From: Candidimonas sp. SYP-B2681
Lineage (GTDB): Bacteria; Pseudomonadota; Gammaproteobacteria; Burkholderiales; Burkholderiaceae_B
Length of the DNA: 64,000 nucleotides
Direction: 5' to 3'
NCBI RefSeq assembly: GCF_003971065.1
Contig: NZ_RYDV01000008.1
Location: 124,001-188,000, forward strand
In this document: positions 57,048 through 64,000 of the stretch, in pieces
Layout: every line of letters begins with the position of its first letter
Numbering within the stretch: position 1 is the stretch's first letter
Position numbers and translations under genes: made by a program
The notes under the pieces: model-generated
What the model was told of the DNA's origin: nothing
The model's database searches: none
The model's input: only the letters and a program-made list of their open reading frames with translations

Positions 57048-57089
57048 TTAATATCTTTGCCCCTTGTCGCGTTGCTTGATCTGTGTCAA
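57048..57089 (-). promoter_or_regulatory. FNR-like site and -10 box before the ligase operon
   Basis: On the minus strand TTGACACAGATCAA (57089-57076) matches TTGAT-N4-ATCAA at nine of ten positions. TATTAA (57053-57048) can serve as -10 with a start near 57041. The site centre is then at -41.5, the class II position. The leader would be only about 11 nt. An alternative promoter, TTGACT (57135-57130) and TAATTT spaced by 17 bp, lies further upstream. Confidence 0.4.
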
Positions 57090-57136
57090 GTCACGGGCTA
57101 CAGCCTGCAAATTAGGGCTTTTATTCTGGCAAGTCA

Positions 57137-57150
57137 AGCACTATAATGCA
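57137..57150 (+). promoter_or_regulatory. boxR promoter -10 with overlapping BoxR-type operator
   Basis: AGCA-CTATAA-TGCA (57137-57150) fits the TGCA-N6-TGCA operator pattern with one mismatch. A consensus TATAAT (57142-57147) lies within it. A weak -35 (TTTTAT, 57119-57124) is 17 bp upstream. A bound regulator would block the -10. Confidence 0.5.
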
Positions 57151-57194
57151 TGTTAACCGTAAGCTTAGGGTTTTTCTGGGTGAATAAGAAAACG

Positions 57195-58109
57195 ATGGAT
57201 CGCAAAGCCGCCGTGGCGCTGTTGGACTCTGGTGCAGGTGTCGACTCTTATTTATCGTCGCTGGGCGAACGGGTAAGGCGCATGCGTGCCATCCGCGGCA
57301 TGACGCGCAAAGAGCTGGCCGCATCGGCTGGCGTTTCAGAAAGGCATTTGGCGAACCTCGAGCTGGGCGTAGGCAACGTGTCGGTGCTCGTCCTCAGGCA
57401 AATTGCGCACGCTTTTAATTGCACAATGGCGGAACTGGTCGGCGATATCACTGCATCCAGCCCCGAATGGCTGCTTATCCGAGAGGTCCTTGAAAACCGC
57501 TCTGAACAAGAACTTCAGCAGGCTCGCGAAGCATTGGTTCAGCTGTTCGCAGACCCGGTTTCCGCTGCAGGAAGAAATAAACTTCATCAAATTGCCCTTA
57601 TCGGTTTGCGTGGCGCCGGAAAGTCTACCCTGGGTCGGCTACTGGCTGCCGATATAGGCTACCCCTTCGTCGAATTGAGCGCCGAAATCGAGCGGGTGGC
57701 GGGTTGTGGGATTCTGGAAATCCATAGCCTTTACGGGCCTACCGCCTATCGCCGCTACGAAAGGCGCGCCCTCGAGGAAAGCTTGCAGCTCTATCCGCAA
57801 ATGGTGCTGGCAACGCCGGGCGGGCTGGTATCAGAACCCGCTACGATGAATCTGATGCTGGCGCACTGCTATACCGTGTGGGTCAAGGCGACCGCTGAAG
57901 AACATATGCAACGCGTAATGGCGCAGGGCGACTTCCGTCCCATGGCCGGTAACAACGAGGCCATGGCTGACCTGAAGCGAATATTGGCCAGCCGTGCAGA
58001 TTTCTACGCGAAGGCCGACTGGGTGTGCTCGACAAGCCACATAGATCTGCAAGACTGCTTTAACGCATTGCGTACTCATATTCGCCAAGCAGCGGGCATG
58101 CCCCTTTAA
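57195..58109 (+). CDS. boxR: BoxR, benzoyl-CoA-responsive repressor
   Basis: BoxR/BzdR-type proteins repress benzoate genes and release them on binding benzoyl-CoA. With ATG 57195 the protein is 304 residues. An XRE helix-turn-helix lies at about 18-75 (RVRRMRAIRGMTRKELAASAGVSER in part). A shikimate-kinase-like domain starts after about residue 130 with the P-loop LIGLRGAGKSTLGRLLA; in this family it binds the CoA ester. The frame is open back to 57150; GTG 57180 is another candidate start. It is divergent from the ligase operon and upstream of boxCBA. Confidence 0.93.
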   Translation: MDRKAAVALLDSGAGVDSYLSSLGERVRRMRAIRGMTRKELAASAGVSERHLANLELGVGNVSVLVLRQIAHAFNCTMAELVGDITASSPEWLLIREVLENRSEQELQQAREALVQLFADPVSAAGRNKLHQIALIGLRGAGKSTLGRLLAADIGYPFVELSAEIERVAGCGILEIHSLYGPTAYRRYERRALEESLQLYPQMVLATPGGLVSEPATMNLMLAHCYTVWVKATAEEHMQRVMAQGDFRPMAGNNEAMADLKRILASRADFYAKADWVCSTSHIDLQDCFNALRTHIRQAAGMPL

Positions 58110-58127
58110 GCCCCTGGGTTCATAAAG

Positions 58128-58184
58128 CGCACTTTTGTGCATGTCTCGTTGACACTGGAATTTAACTGCAATATGATGCATGCA
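58128..58184 (+). promoter_or_regulatory. boxC promoter with overlapping BoxR-type operators
   Basis: TTGACA (58149-58154) and TATGAT (58172-58177) are spaced by exactly 17 bp, a near-consensus sigma-70 promoter. TGCA-ATATGA-TGCA (58167-58180), followed directly by another TGCA (58181-58184), covers the -10. CGCA-CTTTTG-TGCA (58128-58141) lies just upstream of the -35 with one mismatch. TGCA-N6-TGCA is the operator pattern known for BzdR/BoxR proteins. Confidence 0.7.
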
Positions 58185-58234
58185 TCGACTCGCGATGAGC
58201 ATTATCCTTCAGCTAAGACCAGGAAGATCAACTT

Positions 58235-59893
58235 ATGACCGCAGCCAGCTCGCTCGTAGACTTTCGCACCGATCCATCGCAGTACAAGCATTGGGCTCTT
58301 AGCTTCGACGGCGAAGTCGCCACCCTTGCGATGGATGTTTCTGAAGACGGCGGCATTCGCCCTGGCTACAAGTTGAAGCTGAATTCGTACGATCTGGGCG
58401 TCGACATTGAACTGCACGACGCGTTGCAGCGCATACGCTTTGAACACCCTGAAGTGCGTACGGTGGTGGTCACCAGCCTGAAGGATCGTATTTTCTGCTC
58501 CGGAGCCAATATTTTCATGCTCGGCTTGTCAACGCATGCCTGGAAGGTCAACTTCTGCAAGTTCACAAACGAAACACGTAATGGCATGGAAGACTCCAGC
58601 CGACACAGCGGACTTAAGTTCATAGCGGCACTGAACGGCGCTTGCGCCGGGGGCGGATACGAGCTGGCTCTGGCGTGTGACGAAATTCTGTTGATTGACG
58701 ATCGATCGTCTGCCGTCGCCTTGCCTGAAGTCCCATTGCTGGGTGTGTTGCCAGGTACGGGCGGCCTTACGCGGGTTACCGACAAGCGCAAAGTTCGTCA
58801 TGATTACGCCGATATTTTCTGCACCTTGGTCGAAGGAGTGCGGGGCCAGCGTGCAAAAGATTGGCGACTGGTCGACGACATCATCAAGCCGGCACAATTT
58901 CAAGAACAAGTCGCTAAACGGGCGGTCGAATGGGCCGCGCAGAGCGATCGTCCCGCGGGCGAGCAGGGTGTAAGCCTGACGCCGCTGCAACGCCTGATCG
59001 GCGATAACGACGTCGAGTACAACTATGTGCAGGTTCAGATTGACCGAGAAAAGCGATCGGCCACCTGGACGCTGCGTAGTCCCGAGGCGCCTACCCCTCA
59101 GGACATCAACGGCATACAGGCGCAAGGCGCTTCATGGTGGCCCATCCAGTTTGCCCGCGAGCTCGATGACGCAATCTTGCATATGCGTACCAACGAACTC
59201 GATGTCGGCACCTGGATCTTCAAGACATCGGGTAGCGCCGCCTTGGTGCTGGGTGTTGACGAAGTCCTGGAGCGGTTTGCGGACAACTGGCTGGTGCGCG
59301 AGACCCTGGGCATGCTGCGCCGCACGCTTGCACGCTTGGACGTCAGTTCCCGTTCCTTGTTTGCCTTGATCGACAGCGGGTCGTGCTTTGCCGGAACGCT
59401 ATTCGAGGTGGCATTGGCCTGCGACCGTTCATACATATTGGACGATGCCGAATCGCCGCAGGCCGCCCACATAGCGCTCAACGGTTTGAATTTTGGTCAT
59501 TACCCTATGGTAAATGGGCAGAGCCGCATAGACAGACGTTTCTACGAAGAGGCAGGTCCGGTGTCTGCAGCGCGTGGAGCCATAGGCAGTTTGCTGTCAG
59601 CCAGTGAAGCAGAAGCCCTGGGCTTGGTGACGTTTTCGCTGGATAGCATCGATTGGGACGACGAGATCCGCATTGCGCTCGAAGAGCGGCGGGCCTTATC
59701 GCCTGACGCCCTCACCGGGCTTGAGGCGAACCTGCGATTTGGCGGTACCGAAACCATGGAGACCCGCATCTTCGGGCGCCTTACCGCATGGCAGAACTGG
59801 ATCTTCAATCGTCCTAACGCCGCCGGCGAAAAGGGTGCGCTCACGTTGTATGGCAAGGGCGAACAGGCAAGTTTCGACTGGAATCGCGTCTAG
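58235..59893 (+). CDS. boxC: BoxC, 2,3-epoxybenzoyl-CoA dihydrolase
   Basis: BoxC opens the ring of 2,3-epoxybenzoyl-CoA to 3,4-dehydroadipyl-CoA semialdehyde plus formate. The 552-residue length and the enoyl-CoA-hydratase-type core with SLKDRIFCSGANIFMLG and LNGACAGGGYELALACDEI are typical; a second crotonase-like half follows. AGGAAG precedes ATG 58235. It is the first gene of boxC-boxB-boxA. Confidence 0.96.
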   Translation: MTAASSLVDFRTDPSQYKHWALSFDGEVATLAMDVSEDGGIRPGYKLKLNSYDLGVDIELHDALQRIRFEHPEVRTVVVTSLKDRIFCSGANIFMLGLSTHAWKVNFCKFTNETRNGMEDSSRHSGLKFIAALNGACAGGGYELALACDEILLIDDRSSAVALPEVPLLGVLPGTGGLTRVTDKRKVRHDYADIFCTLVEGVRGQRAKDWRLVDDIIKPAQFQEQVAKRAVEWAAQSDRPAGEQGVSLTPLQRLIGDNDVEYNYVQVQIDREKRSATWTLRSPEAPTPQDINGIQAQGASWWPIQFARELDDAILHMRTNELDVGTWIFKTSGSAALVLGVDEVLERFADNWLVRETLGMLRRTLARLDVSSRSLFALIDSGSCFAGTLFEVALACDRSYILDDAESPQAAHIALNGLNFGHYPMVNGQSRIDRRFYEEAGPVSAARGAIGSLLSASEAEALGLVTFSLDSIDWDDEIRIALEERRALSPDALTGLEANLRFGGTETMETRIFGRLTAWQNWIFNRPNAAGEKGALTLYGKGEQASFDWNRV

Positions 59894-59934
59894 CGCCCTC
59901 GTATAACAGCATAAACATCCCTCAAGGAGCAGAC

Positions 59935-61362
59935 ATGTCAGGCATCAATTATTCAGAAAAAATTCCTAACAACGTCAATTTATCCGGCGATCGGGCCTTG
60001 CAGCGCGCGCTGGAACACTGGCAACCGAATTATCTTCAGTGGTGGCGGGAAATGGGTCCCGAGTCATCGCAGAATTTTGATGTATATCTGCGCACCGCAG
60101 TCAGTGTGCAACCCGATGGTTGGGCGCACTTCGATCATGTCAAGATGCCTGATTATCGCTGGGGCATTTTTCTGGCGCCCCAAGATGGCAATCGCAAGAT
60201 CCATTTTGGGGAAAATGCCGGCCGCGATGTGTGGCAAGAGGCGCCCGGCGAACACCGCGCCAATCTGCGCCGCATCATCGTAACGCAGGGCGATACCGAG
60301 CCAGCGTCGGTCGAGCAGCAACGCCACCTTGGTCTGACAGCCCCGTCGCAATACGACCTGCGCAATCTGTTTCAGGTCAACGTGGAAGAAGGGCGTCACC
60401 TTTGGGCGATGGTGTATTTGCTGCACCGCTACTTTGGCCGCGATGGCCGTGAAGAGGCCGATGCCCTGTTGCAGCGGAATTCGGGTGACCAGGACAGTCC
60501 TCGTATCTTGGGTGCTTTCAACGAAAAAACACCGGACTGGCTCGCCTTCTACATGTTCACCTACTTTACCGACCGCGATGGCAAGTTTCAGTTGTGCGCA
60601 TTGGCAGAATCCAGTTTCGATCCCCTCGCGCGGACGACCAAATTCATGCTGACCGAAGAAGCACATCACATGTTCGTGGGCGAATCGGGTGTTTCGCGCG
60701 TCCTGCAACGCAGCGCCGAGGTCATGAATCAGTTGAAAACTGAAGATCCCGCCGTATTGAGAGCCGCTGGCGTTATCGACCTGCCCACCATTCAACGTTA
60801 TTTGAATTTCCATTACAGCGTCACGATTGACCTTTTCGGCGCGGATCAATCCTCGAACGCCGCCATTTTCTATAGTTCAGGCCTCAAGGGGCGCTACGAA
60901 GAAAGCAAACGCAGCGACGATCATCTTTTGAAGAACGACACCTATCGGGTGCTGGAGGTCGTTAACGGAGAATTGCGCGAAACGGAAGTTCCTATGCTGA
61001 ATGCGCTCAATGAAGTCTTGCGCGATGACTTCATTAAAGATTCCATGGCGGGCGTGGGGCGCTGGAACAAGGTGCTGGAAAAAAACGGCATTGCGTTTCG
61101 TTTGAAGGTTCCGCATAAAGCGTTCAATCGCCGCATCGGGACACTGGCCGGCATTCGTGTGGCTCCCGAGGGCACGGTGTTGAGCGAAGAGCAATGGAAA
61201 ACGCACGAGAACACGTGGCTGCCTACTGCTGAAGACCGTGACTTCGTGGCCTCGCTTATGGGTAGGGTGGTAGAGCCCGGCAAGTTCGCCAATTGGATCG
61301 CGCCGCCTGTTATAGGGGTGAATCGTCAGCCCGTCAATTTTGAATACGTCCGCTTCAATTAG
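59935..61362 (+). CDS. boxB: BoxB, benzoyl-CoA 2,3-epoxidase
   Basis: The diiron oxygenase that epoxidises benzoyl-CoA with electrons from BoxA. The 475-residue protein has carboxylate/His ligand motifs EEGRHLWAMVYLL and LTEEAHHMFVGESG. The N-terminal SGINYSEKIPNNVNL is characteristic. It follows boxC by 41 bp with an AAGGAG ribosome binding site; a stable hairpin separates it from boxA. Confidence 0.97.
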   Translation: MSGINYSEKIPNNVNLSGDRALQRALEHWQPNYLQWWREMGPESSQNFDVYLRTAVSVQPDGWAHFDHVKMPDYRWGIFLAPQDGNRKIHFGENAGRDVWQEAPGEHRANLRRIIVTQGDTEPASVEQQRHLGLTAPSQYDLRNLFQVNVEEGRHLWAMVYLLHRYFGRDGREEADALLQRNSGDQDSPRILGAFNEKTPDWLAFYMFTYFTDRDGKFQLCALAESSFDPLARTTKFMLTEEAHHMFVGESGVSRVLQRSAEVMNQLKTEDPAVLRAAGVIDLPTIQRYLNFHYSVTIDLFGADQSSNAAIFYSSGLKGRYEESKRSDDHLLKNDTYRVLEVVNGELRETEVPMLNALNEVLRDDFIKDSMAGVGRWNKVLEKNGIAFRLKVPHKAFNRRIGTLAGIRVAPEGTVLSEEQWKTHENTWLPTAEDRDFVASLMGRVVEPGKFANWIAPPVIGVNRQPVNFEYVRFN

Positions 61363-61409
61363 TCAGCGCCAGCGTCGCCATTGAGCAACGCTGTGTACCC
61401 GCGAGATCT

Positions 61410-61444
61410 GGCGTCACCCCTTATCGTTTTTAAGGGGTGGCGCC
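61410..61444 (+). other. Hairpin between boxB and boxA
   Basis: CACCCCTTA (61415-61423) and TAAGGGGTG (61431-61439) pair perfectly, with a partial GGCG/CGCC extension outside, 18 bp before boxA. The T-run lies in the loop rather than after the stem, so it is probably a processing or attenuating element, not a full terminator. Confidence 0.5.
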
Positions 61445-61462
61445 GGTTCCAAAGAGACCGCC

Positions 61463-62731
61463 ATGAATGCACTCGCCCCAGCCAAAATATTGAAACAGCA
61501 TCTTATCGATCCGGAAATTTGCATACGCTGCAATACCTGTGAAGAAACTTGCCCGGTCGATGCGATCAGCCATGACTCGAATAATTACGTGGTCGATGCC
61601 AGCATCTGTAATCATTGCATGGCGTGTGTACCTCCTTGCCCGACAGGGGCCATTGATAACTGGATCAAGGTGCTGGCCGACAAGGCTTATCCGCTTGAAG
61701 ACCAGTTCGCATGGGAAGCCTTGCCCGCAGAACAAGCGGACATCGATGCGGGGACGAACGAAGAAACCATCGAAGATACGTCTGCGGCGGCCGATGAGTC
61801 CGCCAGCAGCCAGGATGGTTTTGGGCTGGACGGTGTGCCATCAACGGGCGCCGGGTCCAGGATTGCACCTAAATCGGCGGCGCATCCCTACGTAAATTTG
61901 TACACGCACAAGAACCCGGTGACGGCGACGGTAGTCGGCAACTACCGCGTTACAGGCGACGCTACCGATAGCGATATCCGGCACATTGTGTTGGATTTCG
62001 CTTCAACGTCGTTTCCCATTCTGGAAGGGCAGTCAATTGGCATATTGCCCCCCGGAGCGGACAGTAGTGGGCGACCCTATCATGCTCGACAATACTCCAT
62101 CGCCAGTCCGCGCGATGGCGAACGGCCGCGCTATAACAACCTTTCGATTACCGTTAAGCGAGTCACGAACGATTACGACGGAAACCCCGCGCAAGGTATC
62201 TGTTCCAACTACCTGTGCGACCTCAAAAAGAACGACACCGTGCAAGTGATTGGACCATTCGGCAATACCTTCCTGATGCCCAATCATGCCGACGCCAACA
62301 TCATCATGATCTGTACGGGGACGGGTTCGGCTCCTATGCGCGCCATGACGGAACGATGCCGCCGCCTGTCGAAGGAAATGGCGTTCACAGGCAGGCTTAT
62401 GCTTTTCTTCGGCGCGAGAACGCAGCGCGAGTTGCCGTATTTCGGCCCCCTGATGAGCCTGCCGCAGAATTTCATTGACATTAATCTCGCGCTGTCCCGC
62501 GAGCATGGCCGGCCAAAGCGCTATGTACAGGATCTGATCAAAGAGCGCGCCGACGATGTGTTCTCGTTGCTGGAAAGCGACAACACCTGTATTTACGTTT
62601 GCGGCCTGAAGGGCATGGAGGAGGGCGTCCTGGAGGCGCTCGAGCATGCTGCCAGGCAGGGCGGTAAATCATGGCCCGAAGTGCATGCCAGATTAAAAAC
62701 GCAAGGGCGGCTGCACGTCGAAACCTACTAA
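61463..62731 (+). CDS. boxA: BoxA, benzoyl-CoA 2,3-epoxidase reductase
   Basis: BoxA passes electrons from NADPH to BoxB. The 422-residue protein starts with two ferredoxin-type clusters ([16 protein letters not shown] and [16 protein letters not shown]). An acidic linker follows (about 85-130), then a ferredoxin-NADP reductase module with RQYSIASP for FAD and [13 protein letters not shown] for NADPH. It is the third box gene. Confidence 0.96.
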   Translation: MNALAPAKILKQHLIDPEICIRCNTCEETCPVDAISHDSNNYVVDASICNHCMACVPPCPTGAIDNWIKVLADKAYPLEDQFAWEALPAEQADIDAGTNEETIEDTSAAADESASSQDGFGLDGVPSTGAGSRIAPKSAAHPYVNLYTHKNPVTATVVGNYRVTGDATDSDIRHIVLDFASTSFPILEGQSIGILPPGADSSGRPYHARQYSIASPRDGERPRYNNLSITVKRVTNDYDGNPAQGICSNYLCDLKKNDTVQVIGPFGNTFLMPNHADANIIMICTGTGSAPMRAMTERCRRLSKEMAFTGRLMLFFGARTQRELPYFGPLMSLPQNFIDINLALSREHGRPKRYVQDLIKERADDVFSLLESDNTCIYVCGLKGMEEGVLEALEHAARQGGKSWPEVHARLKTQGRLHVETY

Positions 62732-62809
62732 ACCTGACGAGCGTGCTCGCTACGCTGTTCTTAGGGTTAAACTTCCCGGCTAACAAGTCAGAGAGGCTTT
62801 CGGTGTGCC

Positions 62810-63250
62810 ATGAAATTTAATGAATTTAAAATTGGAATGGTGATCAATCATCCGCCCATCGTTGTCGATGAGCAAGAGATGTTGGCATTCGCCAAGTCGT
62901 ATGATCCTCAATGGTTTCATGTCGACGCTGAGCGCGCCGCTGAAGGGCGCTGGGGTGGCCTGATAGGCAGCGGCTGGCTAACTTGCAGCCTGGCAATGCG
63001 CATGGCGGTAAACGCCGCATTAAGCGATTCAGAATCGTTCGGTTCGCCGGGTCTCGAGAGGCTAAGATGGATGGTGCCGGTTCGCCCTGGCGACGCTTTG
63101 CGCCTGGAAGCCACGGTCGATTCAGTGCGCACATCGTCCAGTCGCGACGACCTGGGCATTATGCGCTGGTCGTGGCGGGTGTTCAATCAGCGCGACGAAC
63201 AAGTGCTGGATGTCGAAGCAACCAGCCTGTTCGATCTGGGCCAAGCGTAA
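62810..63250 (+). CDS. MaoC-type dehydratase
   Basis: A 146-residue hot-dog-fold protein of the MaoC/hydratase type. It has the acyl-CoA hydratase pattern FAKSYDPQWFHVDAERAAEGRWGGLIGSGW with the Asp and His of the active site. It may hydrate or dehydrate a CoA ester further along the pathway. It lies 78 bp after boxA on the same strand and probably belongs to the operon. MaoC genes are not part of the core boxABCD set. Confidence 0.85.
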   Translation: MKFNEFKIGMVINHPPIVVDEQEMLAFAKSYDPQWFHVDAERAAEGRWGGLIGSGWLTCSLAMRMAVNAALSDSESFGSPGLERLRWMVPVRPGDALRLEATVDSVRTSSSRDDLGIMRWSWRVFNQRDEQVLDVEATSLFDLGQA

Positions 63251-63272
63251 CGCGGAGGCGGCCTGCTGATTT

Positions 63273-63295
63273 GCCGCCGGAATACCTCCGGCGGC
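63273..63295. terminator. Hairpin between convergent MaoC and gcdH genes
   Basis: GCCGCCGGA (63273-63281) and TCCGGCGGC (63287-63295) form a 9-bp stem. It lies between convergent genes and could end both transcripts, although the T-tracts are short. Confidence 0.55.
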
Positions 63296-63309
63296 TTCCA
63301 ACCCAGTTT

Positions 63310-64000
63310 TTAGAAGAACGCCTGTAGTCCAGTCTGGGCACGGCCCAGGATCAATGCATGCACGTCATGCGTACCTTCATAGGTATTGACCACTTCCAGG
63401 TTCACCAGATGCCGGGCAACGCCGAATTCATCTGAAATACCATTGCCGCCAAGCATATCGCGGGCTAGACGGGCGATATCCAATGATTTGCCGCAAGAAT
63501 TGCGCTTCATCATAGAGGTGATTTCAACGGCGGCAGTGCCTTCGTCTTTCATGCGCCCAAGGCGCAGGCAGCCTTGCAGGCCCATCGTGATCTCGGTTTG
63601 CATGTCGGCCAGCTTTTTCTGAATAAGCTGATTTGCGGCGAGCGGGCGGCCGAATTGTTTGCGATCCATTGTGTACTGGCGGGCGGTATGCCAGCAGGAC
63701 TCGGCCGCGCCCAGTGCGCCCCAGGCAATGCCGAATCGTGCGGAATTCAGGCAGGTGAAGGGACCGCGCAGGCCGCTGACACCAGGCAGCATTTGGTCGG
63801 CGGGGATTTCGACTTCATCCATGACTACTTCGCCGGTAATCGAGGCACGCAGGCCTACTTTGCCGTGGATCGTTGGCGCAGAAAGACCTTTAAGGCCCTT
63901 GTCCAGAATGAATCCACGGATTACGCCGTCGTCATCGCCGCCGACTACCTTAGCCCATACAACGAATACGTCGGCGATGGGCGAGTTCGTGATCCACATT
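63310..64000 (-). CDS. gcdH: Glutaryl-CoA dehydrogenase, C-terminal part (5' end beyond window)
   Basis: The 230 visible residues are the C-terminal half of a GcdH-type acyl-CoA dehydrogenase, which oxidises and decarboxylates glutaryl-CoA to crotonyl-CoA. Markers are [57 protein letters not shown] and the catalytic Glu in [20 protein letters not shown]. The start codon lies beyond base 64000. Confidence 0.93.
   Translation of the reverse strand, partial: MWITNSPIADVFVVWAKVVGGDDDGVIRGFILDKGLKGLSAPTIHGKVGLRASITGEVVMDEVEIPADQMLPGVSGLRGPFTCLNSARFGIAWGALGAAESCWHTARQYTMDRKQFGRPLAANQLIQKKLADMQTEITMGLQGCLRLGRMKDEGTAAVEITSMMKRNSCGKSLDIARLARDMLGGNGISDEFGVARHLVNLEVVNTYEGTHDVHALILGRAQTGLQAFF

Overview
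The window is about 64 kb of a GC-rich betaproteobacterial chromosome, most likely from the Alcaligenaceae (Bordetella/Pusillimonas-like). Grounds are a Bug-family solute receptor, the lnt-corC-ybeY-phoH-miaB block, the queA-tgt-yajC-secD-secF block, a tkt-gap-pgk-fba-pur block, and an aerobic benzoyl-CoA (box) cluster. The genus is an inference. No phage, insertion sequence, CRISPR array or rRNA gene is visible.

Layout. 1-7.3 kb: moaD (partial) and moaC, a secreted protein, a peroxiredoxin, an MFS and an EamA transporter, bioB, a DUF3293 protein, a Bug receptor and a tRNA cluster (Ala, Glu, Asp). 7.4-16.1 kb: a 960-residue membrane GGDEF-EAL protein, then lnt/corC/ybeY/phoH/miaB on the minus strand. 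16.1-19.8 kb: an accessory interval between miaB and secF holding a SnoaL-like gene, a TerC gene behind a manganese (yybP-ykoY) riboswitch, an SRPBCC gene, and three copies of a ~200-bp palindromic repeat. 19.8-25.3 kb: secF, secD, yajC, tgt, queA. 25.4-39.3 kb: dacB, upp, small membrane proteins of the DUF883/YqjE/YqjK type, ubiD, a lytic transglycosylase, an aminotransferase, a degenerate FAD-oxidase-like gene, maeB, a patatin, a barstar homologue and rsmE. 39.5-49.5 kb: tkt, gap, pgk, mog, fba, purC, purE, purK and a Sua5-type gene. 49.5-64 kb: the box region, with a minus-strand operon (DUF4863 protein, benzoate-CoA ligase, alpha/beta hydrolase, Liv-type ABC transporter) divergent from boxR and boxC-boxB-boxA-MaoC, then the 3' part of gcdH.

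How it works together. In the box region the ABC transporter would import an aromatic acid, BclA would make benzoyl-CoA, BoxAB would epoxidise it and BoxC would open the ring. BoxR would sense benzoyl-CoA at TGCA-N6-TGCA sites that overlap the -10 boxes of its own and the boxC promoter. FNR-type sites lie in front of the GGDEF-EAL gene (perfect) and the ligase/transporter operon (one mismatch), suggesting oxygen-linked control.

The most unusual feature is the triplicated ~200-bp element at 16315, 18378 and 19400. Each copy has ~30-bp terminal inverted repeats whose sequence differs between copies but stays complementary within each copy. Internal helices also show compensatory changes, and all four non-Watson-Crick pairs I found are G-U compatible on one and the same strand. 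This is what a selected RNA structure would leave behind.
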